Shown: positions 34,005 to 46,498, numbered from the stretch's first letter. The stretch: DNA of 64,000 nucleotides from Platerodrilus igneus (GCA_036346225.1 JARFIW010000663.1:1922001-1986000), one strand, 5' to 3'. Notes: generated by a model from the letters alone, not told the origin. Translations and numbers: made by a program.

Positions 34005-34125
34005 ACGTTCTAATCACTCTCACACACTCTAAAAATACTCTTAAATTTATACACACACAGAAACTCTCTCTCTCTCAGATCGCCAGTTTCCTGGAATAAA
34101 ATCACAAAAATTTTATTTGGAACTC

Positions 34126-34145
34126 GAGCCCCACGTTGGGCGCCA
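34126..34145 (-). other. Primer-binding site of the 29-36 kb gypsy element
   Basis: The minus strand reads TGGCGCCCAACGTGGGGCTC, a classic retroelement PBS start of the lysine-tRNA type (tRNA identity is from general knowledge, not checked). Degenerate copies of the same motif lie at 34205-34215 and 34257-34267 inside the adjacent LTR. Confidence 0.65.
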
Positions 34146-34165
34146 AGAAATGCTGTGTTTCCACC

Positions 34166-36347
34166 AAAATCCAAGAACTACGGTTTTCGAATCGTGGCCC
34201 ACAGATTGGGCGTCAAGAAATGCTGTGTTTCCATGTATTAGAATCGAGCCTCACGAATTGGGCGTCAAGAATGCTGTGAAATGTACAAAAAGCTATTAAC
34301 TTAACTGGTCCGTTGACTTTCTTCTGTTAATCGCCTCTTTACTCTTTTCCGCCTCGGCTGCTCACCTAGTTAAACCTTCATCCTCATTCATAAAAAAACA
34401 AACACATTCCTACCACAAACATCAACGTTAACTCTATTTACATCAATATTCACAATACATTAAAATTTCAAAATTAAAATTCAGCATAAATTTCAGTATC
34501 AGAAAATTTCAAGATTAAATTTGTTATCATTTTAATGTGCATCCAGAATTAAAGTCCTTGTAGGATGCCTACTAATTAATGTAACAATATATGCAGACCT
34601 GAGTCTGAGTACAAAGGAGCATCTACCACCCTTTACGTTAATTAACCAGGTTCGTCTAATTGAGCTCAAAGACATACCCAAATTTTCATCATAATCCAGA
34701 ACATAAATACTAAATACCCTTTCTACTTAAACAAGAAAATCTCACCTTAAAATTAAAATTTGCTGTTAGTACAATTTCACTACTGTTCATTTTAAGTAAA
34801 TCAATTATAAAGTTATTCAACACACACCAACACATCAAAAATCGAACAACAAAGCATGAGTTACCTGAAGGTTACTGCACTAGTGGCTTCAATGTACATC
34901 GTCCTTGCTAATTTCACCATTCCAACTGGGTTATGTTTACGTCCTCGGATTACTGGTCGCTTTTAAACATTTTCTCTACACCACCATTCATCTAAAGTTG
35001 TTTCAGTGCTTTTCCGGAACTCATTTGTGTATATCTGAAGCTTGTTTTGTGGATCCAGACACGTTTACAAATCATTTAATTATTACCACCCCCGAAAAAT
35101 AGCAAAGAAATTCATACTTCTTTCACAAATATACGCCAAAACGGCCTACTTTTGTGTATTCATTTGTCGTTGCAAATTTGACTAATTGGTACAGTGATAC
35201 TAAAATTTATTACCTTGTATCTTCTTTTCTAAGTGCACTAAATTACATTCATTGTAGCACGTAAAGAACAAACTGTTTTAAATCACCAAAATATACGAGC
35301 AAACTGTTTAAATTATTCTATCAAAATCGGAAAACTAAAAAGCACTGTTTAACGCATTGAATCAATTCGAAAATCTAAGAGAGAGAAACTCATATTAACC
35401 CGGGTATATATAGTGGTTAGCCTGTCTGTCGGTTTTGTCCTCAAAACGGCCAGTTTCTAGAATTTCGTATACTATGTTCCCATCTCGCCCGCCTGTGCGT
35501 CGGTTCTTATTAAATTTGCACTCGCACCAGTTAAATCTCAGAAATTTCGACACGGCTCGCAACGTCTGGAAATAACTAATTAATTTTTATACAGAAATGT
35601 TATTTTTACCTCTCAAGTTTGCCTTTTATTTTCAACCAATCGCAACCCAGTGACGTTGCTCCACTCACGCCTTTTACTATATGTGTCTCGGTCTTGCGCA
35701 TATTATCTGTCTCTATCTACCCTGTTCTTATTGGTGCAAATTGATATTCTTTATTATCGATTATTTCAGTCCATGTGGACTGTGAAATAACCCACCTTAA
35801 TAGCATTTCCCGTAACTATTAAGCTACGGTTTCTCCAGCATTCTCTGTAACCATTTGTTATCTGCAAATTTTACGCGGAACATAAATATTTAAAACTACG
35901 CAGGTGTTCAAACATAATACTTCTACGATCTGAATATTATTGGGTTTTTACTAGCTTTTATAGATATTATATGTTACTAATGGTCCAATTAACTCCAATT
36001 AAAATAATACCCTTTAATTTTTAGTGACTCCTAATCAAATATTAATTATTTTCTGTACATTTTGTTTAATACCGGTTACTTAAAATTGAGTTAATTAATA
36101 TAAATTTTGCACGTAATTTCCATTTGTTTCTTTACTCGGAATAATTAAATTACACGTAGAGCATTTTAATACTGCTTCTTTTTATAGAAGGCGTCTTGTA
36201 AATAATTTAAATCTCTTCTTTTTAATGAAACGATGAATCTTTATGCTTCACGGTTTTAATAACGCGTACCTTTTCCCAAAGCTTCTACACGGTGATTAAA
36301 ATTATTTGATGTGATTATTTAATTTTCTACCCTGTTCTAAATATGAG

Positions 36348-36349
<2 letters not shown>
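34166..36349 (-). repeat. 5' LTR of the 29-36 kb gypsy element
   Basis: Matches 29053-31239 over 2184 bp. Its outer end (TACTCATATTTAGAAC on the minus strand) abuts a (TA)n tract (36350-36396). Its inner end stops about 20 bp before the intact PBS. Confidence 0.9.

Positions 36350-36396
<47 letters not shown>
36350..36396. repeat. (TA)n microsatellite at gypsy 5' LTR edge
   Basis: TA tract immediately outside the LTR. Confidence 0.95.
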
Positions 36397-36399
<3 letters not shown>

Positions 36400-36760
36400 A
36401 TCTAAAACGGTAGGCTTGTAACAGTGCATAGATTAGCAAAAGCATCCCCCAAGTAAATTATCAGGTGCTTGTTAAAATATTTCAAAATCTGCTTATCACT
36501 ACAAATCAATGCTTATGCGAGTACAGCCGCTACAATTTTACTCTTACCTCGTATATAAACTTCTCCAGCACCCGAAGATCTGGTCGTCTTCTTACGTCTA
36601 TTGATTCCTTACTGCTAAGGGGAAATGGATATGCACTGTTAAAGTTCTGGTGAATTTTGCACTAAACGTTTTGGGGGAATCACAATCACTATCACTTTTA
36701 AGTCCTGGGGGGATACGCGGTTTCACTCTATCCCTAAAAACTAACCCACTATAATCAGTT

Positions 36761-37084
36761 TCACTCGTCATCTTCAGCATCGTCTTCTTCCTTTTCGTCT
36801 TCTTCTTCTTCCTCTCCAGATTCCTCCTTTTTCTTCTTCTTGCTTCCTCTACCTTCTCTGTTTTTCCCTGCTTTTAAACTCTCCGCTTTCTTTTTGCTAC
36901 CCGCAGCACCAGTTTTAGATATGCCTCTACCATGTTTTGAAGAGGCAGGAGCGTCTTTGTCACCACTATCAAAAGTTTCTACGTGTTTCACCTCCTTTAC
37001 AACCCCTTTCCTAGTCTGCTTTTCTTCCTTGGGGGCGACGGACTTCTCGGCCTCTTTTGTACCACCACGTTTTGCAGCCGGCAT
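36761..37084 (-). CDS. Small Lys/Glu-rich, probably disordered nuclear-type protein (107 aa), likely host gene
   Basis: A complete single-exon frame: it starts MPAAKRGGTKEAEKS, is basic with many Lys, Gly and Ser through the middle (SSKHGRGISKTGAAGSKKK), then KKKKKEE, and ends in an acidic tail of Glu and Asp (EEEEEDEKEEDDAEDDE). The basic-then-acidic layout resembles small chromatin or nucleolar proteins. I recognise no domain and do not name a family. Composition and codon pattern differ from the AT-rich neighbours and the frame is uninterrupted, which argues for a real gene or recent retrocopy. A P element lies just upstream of its start codon. Confidence 0.6.
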   Translation of the reverse strand: MPAAKRGGTKEAEKSVAPKEEKQTRKGVVKEVKHVETFDSGDKDAPASSKHGRGISKTGAAGSKKKAESLKAGKNREGRGSKKKKKEESGEEEEEDEKEEDDAEDDE

Positions 37085-37229
37085 TATGAAATGATGAATT
37101 TATAAAACAAAGAAAAATGATCGCTTCACTCAGGAACGACAATTTGTGTTCAGAACAAAGACCGGGATCAAAATGGATCAGCACTGTCGCCAAAATACTG
37201 TTACTTTAAAAAAATTCACAAAAGTCAAT

Positions 37230-40174
37230 TCATACAATTTTATAAAATAAAACTTTATAGCGCTCTTTCCTTAAAATAAATGTACGGCCCCCATCCGGCA
37301 ACTGCGCAAACAGTTGCTTATCACAGCCTCCACACCCTGCCAGAAGTGGCGCAATATTCCTCAAAACAAAATCCACAACACCATCAAACACTTGATCCTC
37401 CATGCAAGTAAGCTGCATCCCGGGAAAGCCAAGCCCAACATACCCCCGCCGCGCTTCTTCACTGTCTTGGAAATCCTGATCGAAAAGATTTTTCAAACTA
37501 AAAAACACATCACAATGATCACTCTCACAACCGGCGCCAGGAGAACGTTTTGCAGACGAACCCTTCATCAGCAAACTTTCAAAAAATGACACAAAGGCCC
37601 CACATGTCGGGCCGACACATTTTGCTCCACGCTGCCGCACCTGGCAAAAAACCTTCGACGGGTCTTGGTTGAACTGTCGAGTTCCCACAAAATTGAAGTC
37701 ACAACCCCTCGGTAGATTAAAAGGTTTTGAAAACTCCAGACAGTCTCAATAAAATTGATTAAGGAAGGAGTTTTAAAAGTTTTTCCATCCTTATTGGCAA
37801 ATACCACTCCATGAAGTTTCCGGACGGCCCCACTCCAGAACATGAAATGAGGAGAACCGCGTCGAACTGGTTTTCCTAGAGGTTTTGCCGATTCACCAAT
37901 TGAGCTCAAATCATCGAACAAACCATCAAAAAAGTTCAGCATTCCAGCTGTATCTATTGCGTTCCCCTCCATTTCCAAAATCTCTTCTTCTCCCTCCACA
38001 GTTGTTTCCAAAATACCACAGTACGAGCTGAATGTATAGAAACAACATCCATATTTACCCAAACGGATCAAGACATCAATAGCTATTGGTGCAGTCCCAC
38101 TCACAACCCGTGCACAACAAGACACCCTCATCAACGGAACCCCGTCTGGAACACATCGCGGTCAGCAAGCCATGGCATTGCTCGCACACCACCAAAATGG
38201 GTCAACTCCACACGCTTCCATCTCTTGCTTCCATTCGGCATCATGTTTCACGCTTTCGCCAAAACACGTCAGATCACACTTGTTCCTGACACATTTCAAC
38301 AAATGTGGGGAACCAAAGACAGGAATCGTCCTCTGATCATACATTTTAAAGCAAAACTTTGATACATTCACTTCCTCGCCTCTTCGAAGCCCGCTCCCAA
38401 GCGTCACCACCGCCAAGCAATTCAAGGCAGCAGAGCCGCTCGAGTCCCGATCACACACAACGGCACACATCATTAACCTACTTTCCTCAGGCCTCCCAAC
38501 AAGAAGTCCCACTGTCCGTGCAATGCCAATGCCTCCGGCGGCACCAACCAAAAAGTCAAACTAACTGGCCGCCTCCACCTCCTTGCAATTCCACAGACCA
38601 CAAACACCCAGAAAACAAACAAAGTAGGACAAATGTACAATGCAAGAAAATTGTTGCCTTCAACACCATTCAAACACCGAGCAGCACATGCTTCATGGAA
38701 GCAAAGAATGTCAAACAATAAAGGACAGTACCAGAAGAATTCACAACTGAACTGACAAATGTACAACATAAAAAAAAGTTCTGACTATTTAAAAGTATTC
38801 AGACAAATATACACCAACCCGCAGAGACTGTAAAATGAATGCAAAAACAAAGACTGCACACCGACCACAGTAAATCTGTAGACCAGACTGCAACACTGAA
38901 CAACACCACAACAAAATCATTCAACTTCCTTCAACTCCTCCACATTACAAAAAATGTTCCTTCAAATAGGAATACACACAAACAGCCCCACTCAACAAAA
39001 TTCCACCTGAGCACTATTAGCGAATTCAACCGCATCAAAATCAAGAGTGCCAAACCATTCAACGCAGACCACTCTTCCACTTCAGCTCAGCTGGGTTGCA
39101 ATGGACACCTCATCAAATAAAAGAATGCAGCACCCGTCTTGCCGGTGCTTAAAATTATCAGTCTTAGCTTCAAGAGGCCCACATACAATGTCGCAAATCC
39201 CGGTTCAACATGCATTCCAATCAAAAATTCAGCGATGCTCCGCTTTGAGGGCAAAACAAAAACACACGAGAAGCGCCCGTATGCTGAACCTTTCATTTGC
39301 TTTAATAAGGCATGCGCTAACATCCCATTATCACTCAAACATCTTCGACCCTTTGCAGCCTTCTCACAATTGCGCAACCGACAATCAAAAAACGCCTGTG
39401 AACTGGAGTCAGTAGCTCCACAAGTCCATCAAAACCACTGTTCTTGGAAAACTTTGCAGCTTCAACCAATCTCTCCTCCAAACATCCCCCTGCTTTCCCC
39501 GAATAATAAGCAACTCTTCTATAACAACCAAGCCGCTTATACAAATGCCTCCCTCTCGGTGTAAGCTGCGACTGCCGAGCCAATCCCACTGATAGCAAAA
39601 CATTCCCTCCTCGAGCAACCACAAGAAAACAAATTCAAAATACAATACTATGCTACTATAGCACATAATAAAACACTGAATCTATGTATCCAATTCACCA
39701 TGTGTAAGACTGACAGGCACACCAACCAATGACATTTGCAGCTGCTCTCTACTTTCAGATATTGATGGAATATACACCTCCCGCAAAACACTCCTCATAC
39801 CACGACTCCCCTCCACGGATATCCCAGATGCCCGAGAGATAGACTGAACAACACCACTCATCCCCGGCAGTGTTTGGGGCATTGCACAAACCAAATCATC
39901 TGCTGTTAAAAATTTTAAAGAAAAAACACCGCTCAAGTCCACCACCAGCTGCAAAATCCTCCACTCCAAAATGAACCCTGCACACTCCACAATTAGCAAA
40001 CACCTTCTCATGGGTCATAGTTCCCAATAGTCTATCATTTCTACACAACCGCACCCATTTCAAAAATAAGTCAAGGTCTCTTGAAGGACTTGGAAACCTG
40101 CTTTCACTTGCTCTTGAGCTCCAACAACTCTCAACCGCACAAGGAATTCCACCCATTCCTAAACACAAGATCAC
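37230..40174 (-). pseudogene. P-element-type transposase (THAP finger, HTH/leucine region, RNase H-like domain), broken
   Basis: Minus-strand order: a THAP finger (40174-39896: PCAVESCW...RFPSPSRDLDLFLKWVRLCR...) with the Cys pair, the conserved Trp and a CxVHF end. A frameshifted linker with AMPQTLPG follows (to about 39690), then a region with LTPRGRHLYKRLG (39622-39335). Next is NGMLAHALLKQMKGSAYGRF...LPSKRSI (39377-39087). The RNase H-like/GTP-binding block follows: VFGSPHLLKCVRNKC (38551-38162), AGMLNFFDGLFDDLSS and KTFKTPSLINFIETVWSFQNL (38134-37568). The QDPSKVFCQVRQRGAKCVGPT block is last (37688-37230). Several frame changes and one gap make it non-functional. Each block matches P transposase motifs from memory. 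Confidence 0.75.
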
Positions 40175-40387
40175 AACACTCCACTCAAGTTTGAATTCGC
40201 ATACAAAACGCCACTACACATTCAAGAACACTAACCGAACACAAACAATGCCCGAATTCGCACACAAAGCGCTTACCACAAACCACAGGCTAGGTGATGC
40301 AAGCTCACAAATCAATCCCACAGAGTCGGGAAACTCCGTGAAATCCGTTATTAGATTTCAGCGCTACAAAGCTTTGTTTCACAAAAC
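37237..40387 (-). mobile_element. P-type DNA transposon, decayed
   Basis: The transposase remnant (37230-40174) is bracketed by a 28-bp inverted repeat, 37237-37264 and 40360-40387. The two arms differ at seven positions, all transitions. True outer ends and an 8-bp target duplication were not found. The stop codon of the last transposase frame falls inside the left arm. The whole segment is rich in A and C and poor in G and T on the + strand, unlike both flanks. Confidence 0.65.
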
Positions 40388-41156
40388 TACGCAAACGGAC
40401 CCCTAAGAATTCCTTCAAAACAACAACATCTTGATGACAATGCTAATCCACTTTGATCCCCATTATACATTTTACACACTTTTCCCCTACATCATATGTA
40501 TCTTGATTATGCACTAGATTATTAAAAGAGCCGTTTTTCCTAATTTCCTTTCGCTTTAGTGAATAAAGGCCGCTTGACATTGCAATATAAGAGCTGTTCA
40601 ATAGATATTGCATAGCGCCTTACCTTGATGCTTTATATACACGCTATGCAATATTTTAATTCTGAATTGTAAGTTGGCAACATAAAAATGAAAAGTGTTG
40701 TAACCCCACTTATTAAATAATAATTTCAAATGTTAGAGCAATGTAACCTGAACATGTACAAGTAGTTTTTACCGTATCAATAATTATAGCATTGACAATG
40801 ATTGGAAAAAAGAAAGCAAGTGGTGGTCAGCGCAATTGTTAATAAAAACTAAGTAACTTACATTTACAAGAGCACTTTGATGCCATTAATGACAAAGTAA
40901 TCTGCCGCAATTTTCTTTGTATGAACCAAGAAACATTTAATTCGCTTATAAATAAAATTAGGCATCGCATAGAAACTTTAGTTTGTGGGTATTTTTTGTT
41001 GTGTTGATAGTTCTGAAATTAATTTATGGCTGCAAGAAAAATAGACCCAATTATATCTCCTGCAATATAATTTTAATTGCACTAGCCATCCAAAGTTTTA
41101 CAACTGCGCAAGCGCGCGCAAAATATTAGGTGTGCATAGTATAATTTCTAGTGGCT
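40388..41156. other. No gene seen
   Basis: AT-rich spacer between the P element and the Harbinger-type element. ATTGCATAGCG and its complement occur 40 bp apart near 40610-40650. Confidence 0.5.
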
Positions 41157-41159
41157 TTA

Positions 41160-41883
41160 GGGCCGGTTTTTCAATTGGAGCTTAAACCGAGTTCATAGTT
41201 TAAACTACATTACCCGAGTTTATTGGGTCTTTCAATACCGGTTCAGTGAATGAACTAAGTTCAAACTTGATCTTCGATCGTCCGCGATTTAAACCATTGA
41301 TCCTAACCTCGATTATTTTTCTTAATCATTATAGGCTAGTGTATATGCTTTATTCTAAAGGTAGTCCTTATTTTTAAATTATAGACGTGGCTTTCGTTGA
41401 ATTTATCTTAGACAATCACGACGAAGACATAATGGAATATTTAAATTATTCGAATAGGCCAAGGAAGTTATTCATTATTAGAAAAAAACCATTCGACTTT
41501 ACGCTACAGGATCCTTTGTATAATTGTTATTGGTGATTTTATGAGAATTTATATAGGAATACTGCAACTAAGGCAGTTTGTAGTTTCTCATGTTTTACGC
41601 GACTATCCCTACATTATCTGTTTTTATAAATCTTATTGTTTAGTTAAAGCTTGTGCACACACCACAAGATCAGAAATAAACAACAAGGAAGTTAACCACA
41701 TGCACTTTACGCAGTCGCGATTAATAAATCTACAACCACTCTAATGCTAGTAAAATAAAATTTAATTTCAGCTGAACCGAACATTAAAGTCTATTGAAAT
41801 ATTGATAAAGGGCAGAACCAAGATCACAAAATGAACGTAGCTCAACAGAACTATGTTTAAACCTTCAATTGAAAAACCGGCCC
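41160..41883. mobile_element. PIF/Harbinger-type deletion derivative with TTA target duplication
   Basis: Terminal inverted repeats GGGCCGGTTTTTCAATTG (41160-41177, and its complement ending 41883) are perfect for 18 bases and continue with weaker similarity. TTA lies on both sides (41157-41159 and 41884-41886), the three-base target duplication expected of PIF/Harbinger. The 724-bp interior holds a short piece of transposase (41384-41536) but no catalytic domain, so it depends on a full-length relative. It sits about 540 bp upstream of the Rpt1 start codon. Confidence 0.85.
41384..41536 (+). pseudogene. Harbinger transposase N-terminal fragment
   Basis: The frame reads VEFILDNHDEDIMEYLNYSN then RPRKLFIIRKKPFDF and stops. 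After a shift it continues with ENLYRNTATKAV. The order resembles the N-terminus of HARBI1-like nucleases, upstream of the DDE domain. It is too short for certainty alone but fits the Harbinger-type ends. Confidence 0.55.
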
Positions 41884-41886
41884 TTA

Positions 41887-42423
41887 AGATGTTATGGTCT
41901 TTATAAAGTGGATTTCAACATAATTAAATGCAATTGAATTAATACGAGTCATCGTCTTCGACAATGTCTTTTTATCAAGGATACGAATTTATATTTTAAT
42001 CTTAATATCTAAAACTCATATGCTACTTTATATTATTCAAATAGCATAATTTCTATTGAAAAAATCTAACAGCTGTTTCTATAGTAGTTAAAATGCACTA
42101 TAAATAACCACTAATACATAAAGATTTTATATAAACATACTACACTTAAAGTTAGTAAACAGATCAACCTTCTGAACTGTAATAGTATTTTTACAAATAT
42201 ACATCATGACAATCGTCCAACAGAATAGCTCATTTAAATGAGCTGAACGAATTGAACTATCACACACAAATTGAACGATTCACCCATCACTAAACAATAA
42301 TAATTCTCGTAATGTTGGTGTCGCTGGTTGTCAAACTGTCAACTTGCAAATTTTAAGATTTGCTTGTAATGTATTAATTTTCATACTTTTCCAAGTTTAT
42401 TAATTCTTCAGTTATTTATTACA
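41887..42423 (+). promoter_or_regulatory. Upstream region of Rpt1
   Basis: This AT-rich 537 bp between the Harbinger-type element and the Rpt1 start codon should contain the promoter and 5'UTR. I see no clear TATA box or initiator. Confidence 0.35.
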
Positions 42424-43929
<1,506 letters not shown>

Positions 43930-43930
<1 letters not shown>

Positions 43931-44230
43931 GCAATTAGCCTAGACCCTAGGAGTGATGATTCCACAAAATAGTTTGCGGAAATCATAAATAAATTTGTTG
44001 TGAATTTTTCCAAAAAATGTTTCCCCATGCTTATTTACATGGGGGAACCAAATATTTCTGCTAAGTTTTTTCCAACTCAAAACTTGTTGCGAGCCGAAGT
44101 GTATCATGATTCCCCAAAATATCGCTCCACAAATTTTATATTACCCAAAAAATTTCATACTACCCAAAAAATATATAATCTTCAAAGATAACCCAAAAAT
44201 CTTAAGGCACCCAGAAATCTAACATTCTCT
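43930..44230. repeat. Repeat family member, inverted partner of 63650-63930
   Basis: TCTAGACCCTAGGAGTGATGAT-type start (here CCTAGACCC...), AATTTTTCCAAAAAATGTTTCCCCATGCTTAT, AACCAAATATTT and AGTTTTTTCCAAC occur in the same order on the minus strand at 63760-63920. The frames across it are not real genes. Confidence 0.8.
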
Positions 44231-44302
44231 TTCCCGTAAAAAATTAAGCTAGGTTTAGCCACGGAACCTCAATCTGGCCAAAATCTCGCTTTTTAATCTC
44301 TT

Positions 44303-44327
44303 CCACCCACCCACCCACCCACCCACC
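44303..44327. repeat. (CCAC)n microsatellite
   Basis: Six or so CCAC units. Confidence 0.95.
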
Positions 44328-44418
44328 TAGGTTTATCACCGAGTTCATTTTCACCTTAAAAATTCTATACACATCTTATTTTCATAATTTTTACAAGGAA
44401 CACAATATTAACCATAAC

Positions 44419-44814
44419 GGTGTAACTACTTTTGTTTATACCAGCCCCACGTTCCAGCGACAGTGTAACTGATTTTGTTTTTATATATATGTTGTGGCGT
44501 CAGTGTCAGTGTTACTTATTTTTCCAAATGGGCGCCAGTGAACAAAAATCTTCCGACATAGCTAGGGTCTATTCCTGGGCAGAGCAATAAGAAGTGGGGG
44601 TGTTCGAGCTTTGTTTGCAAACCAAAGCTTGACTTACCCCCACTTCTTATTGCTCTACCCAGGAATAGACCCCTAGCTATGTCGGAAGATTTTTGTTCAC
44701 TGGCGCCCATTTGGAAAAATAAGTAACACTGACGCCACAACATATATATAAAAACAAAATCAGTTACACTGTCGTCGGAACGTGGGACTGGTATAAACAA
44801 AAGTAAGTTACACC
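44419..44814. mobile_element. Foldback/palindromic element (~180-bp arms)
   Basis: The left arm from GGTGTAACTACTTTTGTTTAT pairs with the right arm ending GTAAGTTACACC across its whole length, with an extra six bases (CAGTGT-type duplication) in the left arm. The centre is AGCTTTG...CAAAGCTT. Its right half recurs at 52128-52336. No coding capacity. Long paired arms with almost no loop fit a foldback-type MITE. No target duplication was found. Confidence 0.8.
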
Positions 44815-45137
44815 AGCGCCTCAACGTGTAGGGCCTCGAAATTTGTTTGCTAAAATTTGCTATTGTTCTCGAAATTTGTTTTGGCACAAATTTGGTTGTG
44901 ACATTGACTTTTTTTTAGTCAGTTAATTACCTTAGCCAAATTTATTTTTAACTTTAATTTTATTTTGGCCTAATAAAGATTTTATTCGATATTGTTTTGG
45001 CAGAAATCTATTTTTACCAAATTCACCTTTTTGACCTTGACCTTTAGTGGCCCAAATTTGCTTTGACAATTTTCTTAAGGCTTGAATCATTTAGATTTTT
45101 CAATTTGATTTCATTAAAATATTAGACGATAATAATT
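44815..45137. other. Leader of the 45-49 kb gypsy element
   Basis: AT-rich and T-rich text with repeated CAAATTTG/TTTGGC blocks, before the gag start codon. No LTR matching the 3' side was found here, so the 5' LTR is missing or unrecognised. Confidence 0.4.
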
Positions 45138-46498
45138 ATGTCTGAAAAATTCCAAATTGTTTGTTTACTTAAAGAGGAACTCGAATATGAACTTAGGATT
45201 AGAGGAGTAGTGAGTGAGAGACCAGTTCTTGAGAAAAGAAAAATTTTAGGTAGACTGTTAGCTAAAGAAGTTGATAAGCCTGGTTGTCTGATAGATCTTT
45301 CGAGTTATGAAGTAGATTTTGCTACAGAAAGTAAAGAGATTTCTGTTTCGGTTGAGTCAGTTCAAAATGTTTTGTCCGAATTTGACGGTGATTCGTCGGA
45401 TTCAATTTTTAGGAAAGTTAGTTCAAGGTTGATTCACCTTTCTGGTCGAGTTAAGCATATGAAAATTCCTTTAATAAATTCAGAGGAAGCTATTAAGTTC
45501 AGAAATGAAACCGTAGCAACCATACTTACCCAAGAAGCTGAGTTATATGATAAAGTCAATAAGAGTACAGAGTCCACTAATTTTGATCGGTCTACTGTAG
45601 TATCACCTTCAGTTGATAGTGTGCCTACCCATTCAATTTCGTATGTAGCACCTTCTTTACCTATATATAGGTTCGTGGCTCGTAAAATTTTCAGGGGATC
45701 CTAAACAATTATATTCATTTTTAGATAGAGTCAGTGAACTAGCGCAATCTCGTAAGATACCCGAAGTTGATTTATTTGGATCAGCATGTGAACTTTTTGT
45801 GGGAAATGCTTTAATTTGGTTTAGAACTGTAAAAAAATTGTTGAAGGATTGGAATTCCTTATTAGAACGCTTAAAGGAAGTTTTTTTACCTGATTTTTCA
45901 GATGATGATGCTAGGGAAAAAATTAAAAACCGTCGTCAAGGAAAGGATGAAAGTATTGTTTCATTTGTTGCGCATATGCAAACCTTATTCAGTAGACTTA
46001 CTAATGAGCCAGCAGAAGTAACTAAAGTTAGGATGATAAGAAAAAATTTAATTCCGGACTTTATTTTAGCACTTGCGTTGTCCGACATTCAAGATGTACA
46101 CCTTAGTAAGGTTGTGCAAAAAATTAGAAGAAGCTTTTTTGATGAAACTAAACTCAGTTTCTGCATCTTCTAGTAAGCCCAACAAGTCTTTTAGTTTTTC
46201 TAAGCATCCATTTGAAATTAAACATCCCGTTTCGAATGAAAAAGTTTATGCAGTTAAAAGTGGGGTTTATCAAAATAAATCAGTTATCCCTCAAGTACAA
46301 GTAGATGATAATGGTACTTCTGAGCCTTCAGTTATTAATTCGTTTGGTTCTGATAAGAAAAATAATTTTGCTTGTTGGAATTGCTCACGTGGTGGACATT
46401 GGTTTAAGGATTGTAGAGCACCCAAAAGAATTTTTTGTTTGGGATGTGGTCGAAAAGGTGTTAAGGCAACTTCGTGTCCACAATGTTCAAAAAACTAG
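45138..46498 (+). pseudogene. Ty3/gypsy gag with CCHC-type zinc knuckle (frameshifted)
   Basis: Frame 45138-45704 starts MSEKFQIVCLLKEELEYELR and has a helical N-terminal domain. Frame 45799-46173 holds a capsid core: ALIWFRTVKKLLKDWNSLLERLKEVFLPDF, REKIKNRRQGKDESIVSFVAHMQ and LSRLTNEP, the DUF/retrotrans_gag pattern. Frame 46073-46498 ends in CWNCSRGGHWFKDC, a CCHC knuckle (C-x2-C-x4-H-x4-C), followed by a second, variant Cys cluster CLGCGRKGVKATSCPQC. Two frameshifts (near 45700 and 46150) interrupt an otherwise continuous gag. Unlike the other two gypsy elements here it has a zinc knuckle, so it is from a different lineage. Confidence 0.85.

Larger units (their letters stand above)
29053..36349 (-). 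mobile_element. Ty3/gypsy element with 2.18-kb LTRs, lacking protease, RT and RNase H
   Basis: A direct repeat (29053-31239 and 34166-36349) flanks a 2.9-kb internal region. On the minus strand this holds a PBS (34126-34145), gag (34004-32592), a residual RNase H-integrase connector, integrase (32381-31560) and a purine tract just before the 3' LTR (minus strand AATAGGGGGAAAA). Protease, RT and RNase H are missing: gag passes into the pre-integrase region near 32590. The LTR copies look nearly identical, with a few single-base and short indel differences, which suggests recent insertion of an already deleted element. Mobilisation would need enzymes from a complete relative. Confidence 0.88.

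Noticed and set aside
37314..39564. Plus-strand frames of 90-141 codons
   Set aside because: They are antisense to the P-type transposase blocks and show no motifs. The minus strand carries the recognisable domains.
44000..44191. 63-codon frame similar to the 109-codon minus-strand frame at 63502-63831
   Set aside because: The resemblance is due to the shared non-coding repeat. Frames are not maintained between the copies beyond about 20 residues.
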